64,000 bases of DNA, taken from positions 61,373,793 through 61,437,792 of the forward strand of contig OX326958.1 of NCBI GenBank assembly GCA_946800325.1. The letters are read 5' to 3'. Of the stretch, positions 1-11,362 are shown one piece after another. Below the pieces are notes generated by a model. The model made no database searches. It saw nothing but the letters and a program-made list of their open reading frames with translations, and had not been told where the DNA came from. How positions within the stretch are numbered: the first letter of the stretch is position 1; each line of letters begins with the position of its first letter. The DNA comes from Luzula sylvatica. Taxonomy: Eukaryota; Streptophyta; Magnoliopsida; Poales; Juncaceae. A program made the translations under genes and the position numbers.

Positions 1-3000
1 CAGTATTTTGAAAAAATGATATTTGATATTTTTGAAGATATTAGACTTCACTTTTTTATTTTTTACCAAAAATTTGAAAAAAAAATAGAATTCGCATGTG
101 TTAGTCTTCAATTACGGAATTTTTTTATGAAAACATGAAAATTAAGTATTTTACTCGTTCCATATTGAAATCTTGAAAAGAAAAAAAAAATTTGATAATT
201 GATATGTTTAAAGGTGTTTGACTTCACTTTTTGCAAATTTGTAAAATTCTTGAAAAAAATAGAAATTCGCATGAGTTACTCTTCAAATTTTGAGTTTTGT
301 TGGAGAACGTGAAAATTATGTGCTTTTCTCGCTCTTGACATAAATCTTGGCATTCTTTTGAAAAAATGATAAATGGTAATTTTGAAGGTGATAAGACTTA
401 ACATTTTGTAAAAAAAAAATTGAAAAAAAAAAAATAGAAATCCACCTGTGTTAGTCTTACCTTTTTTAGTTTTTTTTTTTTTTTTTGAGGACAAAACGAA
501 AATTAAGTATTTTGTTAGTTTTAGACATATATTTTGGTATTTATTTGAATAATATTATAATTGATTTTTTTGAAGGTGTTAGACTTCACTTTCTTTATTT
601 TCTCAAATATTTCTAAAAAGTAGAAATTCACATGTGTTAGTCTTCAATTTTTGACTTTCTTAAGAAAAAAATACTAATTAAGTATTTTTCTCTTTCTAGA
701 AAGAAATCTTGGGATTGTTTTGAAAAATATGAAAATTGATATTTTTGCTGGTGTTAGACTTCACTTTTTTATTTTTTACGAAAAAATTGAAAAAAAAATA
801 GAATTCGCATGTGTTAGTCTTCAAGTTTTGAATTTTTTTAGGAAAACTTGAAAATTCAGTATTTTACTTGTTCTAGATGGAAATCTTGGAATTGTTTTGA
901 AAAAATTGATAGTTGATATTTTTAAAGGTGTAAGACTTCACTTTTTGCATTTTCGGAAAATTATTCTAAAAAAATAGAAATTCGCATATGTTAGTCTACA
1001 ACATTTCAGATTTTTTTTTGAGAACGTGAAAATTAATTACATTTTTCGCTCATAACATAAATCACGGAACTGTTTTGAAAAAAAATAATTGATATTTTTG
1101 AAGGTGTTAGACTTCACTTTTTGTAAAAAAAAATTGAAAAAAAATAGAAATCCGCATGTGTTAGTCTTTAAGTTTTTTTTAAGGAAAACATGAAAATTAT
1201 GTATTTTGTTAATTTTAGACATATATTTTGGCGTTTATTTGAAAAATATGATAATTGATTTTTTTGAAGTTGTTAGTCTTCACTTTTTGTTTTTATTCGA
1301 ATATTTCGAAAAAAGCAGAAATTCGCATGTGTTAGTCTTCAATTACGGAATTGTTTTATGAAAACATGAAAATTAAGTATTTTACTCGTTCCATATTGAA
1401 ATCATGGAAAAAAAATTAATTTTGATAATTGATATGTATAAAGGTGTTTGACTGCACTTTTTGCAAACTTGTAAAATTCTTAACAAAAATAAAAATTCGC
1501 ATGAGTTAGTCTTCAAATTTTGAGTTTTATTGGAGAACTGAATATTAAGTACATTTCTCGCACTCAACATAAATCTTGGAATAATTTTGATAAAATGATA
1601 TTTGATATTTTTGAAGATATTAGACTTCGATTTTTTCTTTTTTACCAAAAATTTTAAAAAAAAATAGAATTCGCATGTGATAGTCTTCAATTTTTGAGTT
1701 TTTTAAGAAAAAAAATACAAATTAAGTATTTTTCTCTTTCTAGAAAGAAATCTTGGGATTGTTTTGAAAAATATGATAATTGATATTTTTGCAGGTGTTT
1801 GACTTCACTTTTTTCTTTTTTTCGAAAAATTTCAAAAAAAATATAATTCGCATGTGTTAGTCTCCAATTTTTGAATTTTTTTAGGAAAACATTAAAATTG
1901 AGTATTTTACTTGTTCTAGATTGAAATCTTGGAATTTTTTTGAAAAAATTGATAGTTGATATTTTTAAAGGTGTTAGACTTCACTTTTTGCATTTTCGGA
2001 AAATTATTAAAAAAAAATAGAAATTCGCATATGTTAGTCTACAACATTTGAGTTTTTTTTTGGAGAACGTGAAAATTAATTAAATTTCTCGCTCACAACA
2101 TAAATCATGGAATTGTTTTGAAAAAATAATAATTGATACTTTTGAAGGTGTTAGACTTCACTTTTAGTAAAAAAAAATTGAAAAAAAATAGAAATCCGCA
2201 TGTGTTAGTCTTTAAGTTTTTTTTATGGAAAACCTGAAAATTAAGTATTTTGTTAGTTTTAGACATATATTTTTGCATTTATTTGAAAAATATGATAATT
2301 GATTTTTTTGAAGGTGTTAGTCTTCACTTTTTGTTTTTATTCAAATATTTCGAAAAAAGCAGAAACTCGCATGTGTTAGTCTTCAATTACGGAATTTGTT
2401 TATGAAAACATGAAAATTATGTATTTTACTCGTTCCAGATTTAAATCATGGAAAAAAAATTTATTTTGATAATTGATATGTTTAAAGGTGTTTGACTTCA
2501 CTTTTTGCAAACTTGTAAAATTCTTAACAAAAATAAAAATTCGCATGAGTTAGTCTTTAAATTTTGAGTTTTATTGGAGAATTGAAAATTAAGTTCATTT
2601 CTCGCTCTCAACATAAATCTTGGCAGTATTTTGAAAAAATGATATTTGATATTTTTGAAGATATTAGACTTCACTTTTTTCTTTTTTACCAAAAATTTGA
2701 AAAAAAAAATAGAATTCGCATGTGTTAGTCTTCAATTACGGAATTTTTTTATGAAAACATGAAAATTAAGTATTTTACTCGTTCCAGATTGAAATCTTGA
2801 AAAGAAAAAAAAAATTGATAATTGATATGTTTAAAGGTGTTTGACTTCACTTTTTGCAAATTTGTAAAATTCTTGAAAAAAATAGAAATTCGCTTGAGTT
2901 ACTCTTCAAATTTTGAGTTTTATTGGAGAACGTGAAAATTAAGTGCTTTTCTCGCTCTTGACATAAATCTTGGCATTCTTTTGAAAAAATGATAAATGGT

Positions 3001-6000
3001 AATTTTGAAGGTGATAGACTTAACATTTTGTAAAAAAAAAATTGAAAAAAAAAAATAGAAATCCGCATGTGTTAGTCTTACATTTTGGAGTTTTTTTTTT
3101 TTTTTTTGAGGACAACACGAAAATTAAGTATTTTGTTAGTTTTAGACATATAGTTCGGTATTTATTTGAAAAATATTATAATTGATTTTTTTGAAGGTGT
3201 TAGACTTCACTTTCTTTATTTTTTCAAATATTTCTAAAAAGTAGAAATTCACATGTGTTAGTCTTCAATTTTTGAGTTTTTTAAGAAAAAAAATACAAAT
3301 TAAGTATTTTTCTCTTTCTAGAAAGAAATCTTGGGATTGTTTTGAAAAATATGATAATTGATATTTTTGCTGGTGTTAGACTTCACATTTTTCTATTTTA
3401 CGAAAAATTTGAAAAAAAATAGAATTCGCATGTGTTAGTCTTCAGTTTTTGAATTTTTTTAGGAAAACATGAAAATTGAGTATTTTACTTGTTCTAGATT
3501 GAAATCTTGGAATTTTTTTGAAAAAATTGATAGTTGATCTTTTTAATGGTGTTAGACTTGACTTTTTTTATTTTCGGAAAATTATTCAAAAAAAATAGAA
3601 ATTCGCATATGTTAGTCTACGACATTTCAGTTTTTTTTTGGAGAACGTGAAAATTAATTACATTTTTCGCTCACAACATAAATCATGGAATTGTTTTGAA
3701 AAAAAATAATTGATATTTTTGAAGGTGTTAGACTTCACTTTTTGTAAAAAAAAATTGAAAAAAAATAGATATCCGCATGTGTTTGTCTTTAAGTTTTTTT
3801 TAAGGAAAACATGAAATTTAAGTATTTTGTTAGTTTTAGACATATATTTTGGCATTTATTTGAAAAATATGATAATTGATATTTTTGAAGGTGTTAGTCT
3901 TCACTTTTTGTTTTTATTCGAATATTTCGAAAAAAGCAGAAATTCGCATGTGTTAGTCTTCAATTACGGAATTTTTGTATGAAAACATGAAAATTAAGTA
4001 TTTTACTCGTTCCACATTGAAATCATGGACAAAAAATTAATTTTGATAATTGATATGTTTAAAGGTGTTTGACTTTACTTTTTGCAAACTTGTAAAATTC
4101 TTGACAAAAATAAAAATTCGCATGAGTTAGTCTTCAAATTTTGAGTTTTATTGGAGAACTGAAAATTAAGTACATTTCTCGCTCTCAACATAAATCTTGG
4201 CATTATTTTAAAAATATGATATTTGATATTTTTGAAGACATTAGACTTCACTTTTTTCTTTTTTACCAAAAATTTGAAAAAAAAAAATAGAATTCGCGTG
4301 TGTTAGTCTTCAATTACGGAATTTTTTTATGAAAACATGAAAATTAAGTATTTTACTCGTTCCAGATTGAAATCTTGCAAAAAAAAACAAATATTGATAA
4401 TTGATATGTTTAAAGGTGTTTGACTTCACTTTTTGCAAATTTGTAAAATTCTTGAAAAAAATAGAAATTCGCATGAGTTAGTCTTCAAATTTTGAGTTTT
4501 ATTAGAGAACGGGAAAATTAAGTATTTTTCAGCTCTCGACATAAATCTTGGCATTATTTTGAAAAAATGATAATTGATATTTTTTAAGGTGTTAGACTTC
4601 ACTTTTTGTAAAAACAAAATTGAAAAACAAATATTATAATTGATATTTTTGAAGGTGTTAAGACTTCACTTTTTATAATTGATAAAAAATAGAAATCCGC
4701 ATGTGTTAGTCTTCCATTTTGGAGTTTTTTTTTTTTTTGTAGGAAAACATGAAAATTGAGTATTTTTTTAATTTTAGACATATATTTTGGCATTTATTTG
4801 AAAAATATTATAATTGATTTTTTTAAGGTGTCAGACTTCACTTTTTGTATTTTTTCAAATATTTCGAAAAAATTAGAAAGTCACATGTGTTAGTCTTCAC
4901 GTTTGGATTTTTGTAAGAAATAAAATGAAAATTAAGTATTTTTCTCATTCTAGAAAGAAATCTTGGGATTGTTTTGAAAAATATGATAATAGATATTTCT
5001 GAAGGTAGACTTCCCTTTTTTCTTATTCACAAAAATTTTGAAAAAAATAAAATTTGCATGTGTTAGTCTTCAATTTTGGAATTTTTTAGGAAAACATGAA
5101 AATTAAGTATTTTACTCATTCTAGATTGAAATCTTGGAATTTTTTTGAAAATTTTGATAATTGATATTTTTAAAAGTGTTAGACTTCATTTTTTGCATTT
5201 CTGGAAAATTATTGAAAAAAATAGAAATTCGCGTGTGTTAATCTTCAATTTTTGAGTTTTTTTAGGAGAACGTGAAAATTAAGTACTTTTGTCGTTCTAA
5301 ACATAAATCATGGAATTGTTTTGAAAAATATGATGATATTTTTGAAGGTGTTAGACTTCACATTTTGCAACAAAAAACAAATTTAAAAAGTAGAAATCCG
5401 CATGTGTGAGTCTTCCATTTTGGAGTTTTTTGTAAGGAAGACATAAAAATTAAGTATTTTCTTAGTTTTAGACATATATTTAGGTATTTATTTGAAAAAT
5501 ATTATAATTTATTTTTTTGAAGGTGTTAGACTTCAATTTTTGTATTTTTTTCAAATATTTCGAAAAAAGTAGAAATTTGCATGTGTTAGTCTTCAATTTT
5601 GGAGTTTTTTTAAAAAAATATGAAAATTAAGTATTTTTCTCATTCTATACAGAAATCTTGGGATTGTTTTGAAATATGATAATTGATATTTTTAAAGGTG
5701 TTAGACTTCACTTTTTGCATTTCTTGAAAATTGATGAAAAAAATAAAAATTCGCATGTGTTAGTCTTCAATTTTCTAGTTTGTTTAGGAGAAAATGAAAA
5801 TGAAGTACTTTTCTCGTTCTAAACATAAATCTTGAAATTGTTTTGAAATATATGATAATTGATATTTTTGAAGGTGTTAGACTTCACTTTTTGCACACAA
5901 AAAATTGAAAAAACATAGAAATCAACATGTGTTAGTCTTCAGTTTTGGAGTTTTTTTAAGGAAAACATGAAAATTTATTCTTTTATAAGTTTTAGACATA

Positions 6001-6779
6001 TATTTTGGCATTTATTTGAAAAACATGATAATTGATTTTTTTGAAGGTGTTCGTCTTCAGTTTTTGTATTTTTTTTTCAAATATATCGAATAAAGTAGAA
6101 ATTCATATTTGTTAGTCTTCAATTTTGGAGTTTTTTTAGAAAAAAAATGAAAATGAAGTATTTTTCTAATTCTGGACTGAAATCATGGGATTGATTTGAA
6201 AATATGATAATTGATAGTTTTGAAGGTGACAGACATCACTTTTTTCTTTTTTACAAACAAATTTAAAAAAAATAGAATTCGCATGTGTTAGTCTTCCATT
6301 TTGGAATTTTTTTAGGAAAACATGAAAATTAAATATTTTACTCGTTCCATATTGAAATCTTGGAATTTCTTTTGAAAATTTTGATAATTGATATTTTTAA
6401 AGTGTGTTAGTCTTCCATTTTTGAGTTTTTTTTAAGGAAAACAAGAAAATTAACAAAATTAACAAAATACTTAATTTTAGACGTATATTAAGGCATTTAT
6501 TAGAAAAATATAATAATTTATTTTTTTGAGGTGTTTGTCTTCACTTTTTGTATTTTTTAATAAATATATCGATAAAACTAGAAGTTCGCATGTGTTAGTC
6601 TTGAATTTTGGAGTTTTTTTAGAAAAAAAAATGAAAATTATGTATTTTTCTCATTCTAGATAGAAATCTTGGGATTGTTTTGAAAAATATGATAATTAAT
6701 GCTTTTGAAGGTGTTGGACTTCACTTTTTGCTTTTTTACAAAACAAATTGAAAAAAAATGGAATTCGCATGTGTTAGTC
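1..6779. repeat. ~175-bp AT-rich satellite array with higher-order structure
   Basis: Tandem array running off the left edge of the window. Successive copies of the block containing GTGTTAGACTTCAC start near 576, 751, 929 and 1104, giving monomers of about 175 bp. A second conserved block, CGCATGTGTTAGTCTTCA, lies about 75 bp further on in each monomer. Monomers differ by type and recur in order: the sequence starting at position 1 reappears at 2624, and other landmarks repeat at the same 2,620-2,623 bp distance (91 to 2713, 1273 to 3893, 1448 to 4068), which is 15 monomers. The register is lost after about 4270, where monomers become more diverged. Long A and T runs produce many short Lys/Phe-rich open frames that I do not consider genes. 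The monomer length is in the range of plant centromeric or heterochromatic satellites, but chromosomal position cannot be told from here. Confidence 0.93.
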
Positions 6780-7430
6780 TGTAGGATTATACACACGAAT
6801 TTAGAGGTTTGCAGCGGAATTATTTCGTATGTATAACCTAATTCTACCATGGATCATACTCGAAAACCACGAAAAAGGAAGAGTTATTCAGAATTTTACC
6901 TCGTACAAGTTAGTACGTGAAGCCTACTTATCCAGATTTCGTGAACCTTCTCCAAGGATTGCTCTTGCACTCCCTCTACTCGTGTCCACCTTGATTTCGT
7001 CTGATCGAAACCGCCAACACCGTTCTAGTCGATGTCACGATTATTCCTCTCAAGAACTTGCTCAGAAAATCTGCTCAAAAACTCTCCAGATCTCAGTTTC
7101 GGTTTTGTGTGAAAGAGAGAAAATTCGGCAGCCGAATTAGGTCAGAAAATTGGAGAGAGAAGAGAGAGAAAAATGAAATTCTGAATATATATAGGCAATT
7201 TTAGGTTAAATCCGAAATTAGGTTAAGAAACCCTAATTTCAGAATTAAAGCCCAAAACTAAATAAAATCAGAATAAGCCCAAAATTCTAATTAAAATCTA
7301 ATTATTAGAAATTAGATTAATATCCTAAATTCTGAGCGGGCCCAGATTATGAATTGGCCCAATTCTGATTGTATATTTGCCTAATTATATAAATTCTTCC
7401 AAGTTAATTCTTAAGCCATATTTTCTTTCA
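6780..7430 (-). mobile_element. Copia-type solo LTR inside the satellite
   Basis: A 651-bp non-satellite block begins TGTAGG and ends TTTCA, giving the TG...CA ends of an LTR. It is flanked by the exact 5-bp target duplication TAGTC (6775-6779 and 7431-7435). The satellite reads continuously across the insertion. On the minus strand there is a TATATATA-type box near 7184-7193, followed by a CT-rich leader-like stretch, which suggests a minus orientation. No internal retroelement region, primer-binding site or second LTR is present, so it is a solo LTR left by LTR-LTR recombination. The 103-aa open frame on the plus strand within it is incidental. Assignment to Copia rests on LTR size and general sequence style, not on a domain. 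Confidence 0.9.
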
Positions 7431-7774
7431 TAGTCTTCAATTTTGTAATTTTTTTAGGAAAAAATGAAAATTAAGTATTTTACTCGTTCTAGATTGAAAT
7501 CTTGGAAACAAATTTGAAAATTTTGATAATTGATATTTTTAAAGGTGTTAGACTTCACTTTTTGCAAATTTGGAAAATTATTGAAAAAAATAGAAATTTA
7601 CATGTGTTAGTCTTCAATTTTTGAGTTTTTTTAGGAGAACGTGAAAATTAATTACTTTTCTCGTTCTAAACATAAATCATGTAATTATTTTGAAAAATGT
7701 GATAATTGATATTTTTTAAGGTGGCTTCACTTTTTGCAAAAAAAAATTGAAAAAAAAAATAGAAATCTGCATGT
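7431..7774. repeat. Satellite array, right remnant
   Basis: About two more monomers of the same ~175-bp satellite continue to the right of the solo LTR. The array stops abruptly near 7774, after the block reading ATCTGCATGTGG, and is directly joined to an unrelated minisatellite. Confidence 0.9.
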
Positions 7775-8633
7775 GGCGTTTATATCGTATTGCTGACAAA
7801 AGATGTAGTTTTAGTGTCCTTTGCTCTTATTGATGCCAAAAGGTGTAGTTTTAGTGTCGTTTGTATTGTATTGCTGCCAAAAGTTATAGTCTTAGTGCCG
7901 TTTATTTTGTATTGCTTCCAAAGATATAGTTTTAGTGCCATTTATGATGTATTGCTGCCAAAAAAATGTTGTTTTAGTGCCTTTTGTACTTACTTGATTG
8001 CTGCCAAAAGATGTAGTTTTAGTGTCTTTCATTTTGGTTTGCTGCCAAAAGGTGTAGTTTTAGTGTCGTTTTAAAGTATAGCTGGCAAAAAAATGACGTT
8101 TTTGTGCCATTTATATTTTTGGCTTCCAAAAGATGCAATTTTAGTGTCGTTTGTATCATATAGCTGCCAAAAGTTATAGTTTTAGTGCAGTTTGTACTTG
8201 ATTGCTGCAAAAAGTTTTAGTTTTAGTGCCGTTTGTACTCTATATTGCTGCCAAAAGATGTAGTTTCAGTGCCGTTTACAAAGTACAGCTGCCAAAAGAT
8301 GTTGTTTTAGTGCCCATTGCGCCTGATTGCTGCCAAAAGATGTAGTTTTAGTGACGTTTGAATTGTGCAGCTGCCAAAAGATGTAGTTTTAGTGTCGTTT
8401 ATTTTGTATTGCTGCCAAAAGATATAGTTTTAGTCCCGTTTATGATGCATTGCTGCCAAAAGATGCAGTTTTAGTGCCTTTTGTACTTGGTTGCTGCCAA
8501 AAGATATAGTTTTAGTGTCTTTTATCATGTACTGGTGCCAAAAGGTGTGCTTTTAGTGTTGTTTTCTTGTATTGTTGCCAAAAAATGAAGTTTTTGAGCC
8601 GTTTGTATTTTTTTGCTACCAAAAGATGTATTC
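7775..8633. repeat. ~40-bp minisatellite, first block
   Basis: Tandem units of roughly 40-46 bp, each carrying GCTGCCAAAAGATGTAG followed by TTTTAGTGTCGTTT and a variable TGTATT or ACTTGATT tail. About 20 units are visible here. The same array resumes at 9980-10178, 10548-11123 and 11363-11668 after later insertions. Open frames across it are products of the repeat. The spacing is irregular and the units are directly adjacent without unique spacers, so it is not a CRISPR-like structure. Confidence 0.92.
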
Positions 8634-8753
8634 ATGAGGGTAGATGAACTAGTAGATTGTACACATGAGGGTAGATGAACGTACGATTTCGTCGAAACGA
8701 TTGGATGCATAATAAGATTATGCATATTTGACAAAAGATTTAGTGCCTTTTAT
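8634..8753. repeat. Duplicated 5' LTR segment and one minisatellite fragment
   Basis: About 95 bp here (8641-8732, containing ACTAGTAGATTGTACACATG) is nearly identical to 8778-8867 near the start of the neighbouring LTR. It is followed by a partial minisatellite unit (8733-8753). It looks like a partial duplication of the LTR start outside the LTR boundary, produced by local rearrangement or an earlier insertion. Confidence 0.7.
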
Positions 8754-8875
8754 TGAAGCAAATTCAGTTAAAGATCAACTAGTAGATTGTACACATGAGG
8801 GTAGATGAACGTACGATTTCGTCGAAATGATTGGACGCATAATAAGATTATGCATATTTGACAAGAAATACATAG

Positions 8876-9345
8876 TCCGTCATGAAGGACTGGTTGGTCC
8901 GTCGTGACGGACCGTAGTATAATTTATGTGCACCAATCTTTGAGTATACCGTCGTGACGCACTGGTTTGTGCGTCAGGACGGAGCTCCGTCGTGACGGAC
9001 AAGTTGGTCCATCATGACGGGGCATAAGAGTAATGTCTATATCAGTACTCGTGACACGAATGACGTGACGGACTATAGTGCGCCATGACGGACTGTGATC
9101 CAAATTCTGGATTGGCAGTTTTCTTAAGATACTCATTAATTCCCTATTAATGGAGGCTTTCAATATGAGATCTCTCGTTAGTCCGTCGTGACGGACCATA
9201 GTGTATTCCTGTACAAACCAATATGTGAGTATAGCATCGTGACGCACCGGTTTGTGCGTCATGACGGAGCATAAGAGTAACGGCTATATCAGTACTTGTG
9301 ACACGTCCGTCGTAACGGACCATTTGGTGCGTCATGACAGACTGT
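8876..9345. repeat. Cluster of CCGTCGTGACGG-type palindromes
   Basis: At least twelve copies of imperfect 12-18 bp palindromes related to GGTCCGTCGTGACGGACC occur within about 470 bp. Variants include CCGTCATGACGG, GTCGTGACGCAC and GTGCGTCATGACGG. Some adjacent pairs are themselves inverted, for example GTGACGCAC...GTGCGTCA. The cluster lies in the presumed U3 part of the LTR, so the palindromes could be protein-binding sites or simple hairpins. They were amplified with the ~265-bp tandem duplication. Confidence 0.88.
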
Positions 9346-9423
9346 GATCCAAATTCTGGATTGGCAGTTTTTCTTAAGATACTCATAAATTCTCAATTAA
9401 TGGTGCCTTGATTATAAGATCAT

Positions 9424-9426
<3 letters not shown>

Positions 9427-9480
<54 letters not shown>
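9427..9480. repeat. (CT)27 microsatellite
   Basis: An uninterrupted run of CT dinucleotides inside the LTR, just upstream of its presumed transcribed part. Confidence 0.98.
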
Positions 9481-9482
<2 letters not shown>

Positions 9483-9979
9483 ATAATTTTGTGCTTGTGA
9501 GACAAGTAAGAAAGAGAGAAAATCACCATTAGAGATTACAGATTTCGAGCAAGTTTACGGCGATTTTAGGAGAATCGCGCGTAACCGAGAGACGAAGCTC
9601 GCAGTGGATACGTGTAAAGATATCACAACTGAGATTTTTGGTTGTGATCAAACGAGAGCGAGTTCGAGGAAGATCTAAGGACAAACCGGAAAGCAATCCG
9701 GTTGTATTCGACAAATCAAAGTTTCGAAGACGGTGTCGAATCGTGCGGGCGTGGGACGCACGTGTTACCAGAATCGGAGCATGCAAAGCAACTACGCAGT
9801 CAACCCTTCACTGTGATCAATTTCACGTGTATGGTTATATGTATATAATAGTTATATTCGTAGTTACAAGTATAATAGGATTCGTACCCTCGGATCAACG
9901 ACGTGGTCCTCGGGAGTGGGTCGGACCGGGCCTCTCAATCCGCTACGCGGGGCTCGGTAGCGACGCCGGTACCCCAACA

Positions 9980-10178
9980 CTTTTATCATGTATTGCTGCC
10001 AAAAGTTGTACTTTTAGTGTCGTTTTCCTGTATTGCTGCCAAAAAATGAAGTTTTTGTGCATTTTGTATTTTTTGCTGCCAAAAGATGTAGGTTTGTGTC
10101 TTTTATATCGTGTTGCTGCCAAAAGTTTTAGTTTTAGTGTCCTTTATACTTGATTGCTGCCAAAAGGTGTAGTTCTAG
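9980..10178. repeat. ~40-bp minisatellite, second block
   Basis: Units of GCTGCCAAAAG...TTTTAGTG continue after the LTR. The order of unit variants (TTTTATCATGTA, then CCAAAAAATGAAGTTTTTGTG) repeats that seen at 8515-8630 before the LTR, so a segment of several units was duplicated. Confidence 0.9.
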
Positions 10179-10469
10179 TCCATGTTATACAAAAATTGCT
10201 CGGCGCTCGTTAGTCGGCAGGGGATCATCAAGCGCCAAGGATGATTAATTGGGATTAATCGAAAATCTCGGCGGGTCTCGGCGGATTTTACTTTTTTACA
10301 TATTTAATATCAAAATTGATTAAACAAAAATACAAATCATAATTTACTAAATAAGTCTCGAATATAATTTAACAAGAAAAATACACTACACCACATAACC
10401 TTAAATGATTATTTAAATAACATAAAATTTTCAAAATAACTTAATAAAACGTATAATATTGGACCGCAA

Positions 10470-10531
<62 letters not shown>

Positions 10532-10547
10532 TGATGATGATGATAAC
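10179..10547. other. Unclassified insertion in the minisatellite
   Basis: A block unlike the minisatellite. It starts with a GC-richer stretch (CTCGGCGCTCGTTAGTCGG, then ATTAATTGGGATTAATCG and CTCGGCGGGTCTCGGCGG), followed by AT-rich sequence and a trinucleotide tract. I see no coding capacity, terminal repeats or clear target duplication. The GATTAATCG/GGCGCC style resembles dispersed plant repeats, but I cannot assign a class. Confidence 0.5.
10472..10542. repeat. (AAT)n then (ATG)n microsatellite
   Basis: About 19 AAT/TAA triplets pass into about five ATG triplets at the right end of the unclassified insertion. Confidence 0.97.
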
Positions 10548-11123
10548 TGCCAATTGTACATGATAGCTGCCAAAAGATATAGTTTTAGTGTGGTTTGTTA
10601 CGTATCGCTGCCAAAAGATGCAGTTTTTGTGTCCTTTGCACTTGTTGCCAAAAGGTTCGGTTTTAGTGTCGCTTGTATTGTATTGCTGCCAAAAGTTGTA
10701 GTTTTAGTGCCATTTATTTTGTATTGCTTCCGAAAGATATAGTTTTAGTGATGTTTAGGATGTATTGCTGCCAAAAGATGTTGTTTTAGTACATTTTGTA
10801 CTTGATAGCTGCCAAAAGATGTAGTTGTAGTGTCTTTTATTATGATTTGCTGCCAAAAGGTGTGGTTTTAGGGTCGTTTTAGAGTATCGCGACCAGAAGA
10901 TGCAGTTGTAGTGTCGTTTATATTTATTTGCTGCCAAAAGTTTTAGTTTTAGTGTCGTTTATACATGATTGCTGCCAAAAGTTTTGGTCTTAGTGCCTGT
11001 TGTAGTTGATTTCTGCCAAATGATGTAGTTTTAGTGCCGTTTATAAAGTATTGCGGCCAAAAGATACAGTTTTAGTGCCGTTTGCACTTGATAGCTGCCA
11101 AAAGATGTAGTTTTAGTGCCGTT
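10548..11123. repeat. ~40-bp minisatellite, third block
   Basis: About 13 further units with the CTGCCAAAAGATGTAGTTTTAGTG core, between the unclassified insertion and the SINE. Confidence 0.92.
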
Positions 11124-11135
11124 ACTTTTCAATTG

Positions 11136-11350
11136 TGGCCAACTAGAGTTAGCCTAGTTGGTCACACATCTTGGCTAGGGAGCAAGAGGTGTGGGGTTCG
11201 ATTCCCGGCGGGGACACTGGATTATAGATTAAATGTTAAATGAGTGAATAGAGTGTGTGGCCTACGGATTTGTAATAAAAAAAAAAAAAAAGGAGATTGT
11301 GTTCGGAAGGGGGACTTTGAGCCCTCTCCGAATTTACTCAAAAAAAAAAA
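11136..11350 (+). mobile_element. tRNA-derived SINE with 12-bp target duplication
   Basis: The 215-bp element has an RNA polymerase III A box (TTAGCCTAGTTGG, 11149-11161) and B box (GGTTCGATTCC, 11195-11205) at tRNA-like spacing, then a tRNA-unrelated body and an A-rich tail ending in a run of A. It is bracketed by ACTTTTCAATTG at 11124-11135 and again at 11351-11362, a perfect 12-bp duplication typical of target-primed insertion by LINE machinery. The minisatellite continues on both sides. A run of A near 11277-11290 suggests an internal A-rich region. It is too divergent outside the boxes to be a tRNA gene. I cannot assign the plant SINE family by eye. Confidence 0.93.
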
Positions 11351-11362
11351 ACTTTTCAATTG

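Larger units (their letters stand above)
8754..9979 (+). mobile_element. Palindrome-rich solo LTR
   Basis: The element starts TGAAGCAAATTCAGTT and ends CCCCAACA (TG...CA) and interrupts the minisatellite. The two flanks share CTTTTAT (8747-8753 and 9980-9986). That is longer than a normal 5-bp duplication and may partly be minisatellite sequence. Both ends match the LTR at 31631-32659 read on the minus strand: start TGAAAGAAATACAGTT, then GATCAAC; near the 3' end, GGTCGGACCGGGCCT then ATCCGCT.CGCG. This supports one LTR family and a plus orientation. The upstream half contains a ~265-bp tandem duplication (8903-9121 and 9186-9370) full of short palindromes, then a CT dinucleotide tract. No internal coding region is present. 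A gypsy origin is possible but unproven. Confidence 0.82.

Noticed and set aside
276..6850. Many Lys/Phe-rich open frames on the minus strand
   Set aside because: They repeat with the satellite monomer and come from A/T runs; no start context, introns or domains.
6829..7140. 103-aa plus-strand frame near the first solo LTR
   Set aside because: It lies inside the LTR, opposite to its inferred orientation, and has no domain.
11136..11220. A tRNA gene
   Set aside because: A and B boxes are present but no acceptor stem or cloverleaf closes; the A tail and target duplication show a SINE.
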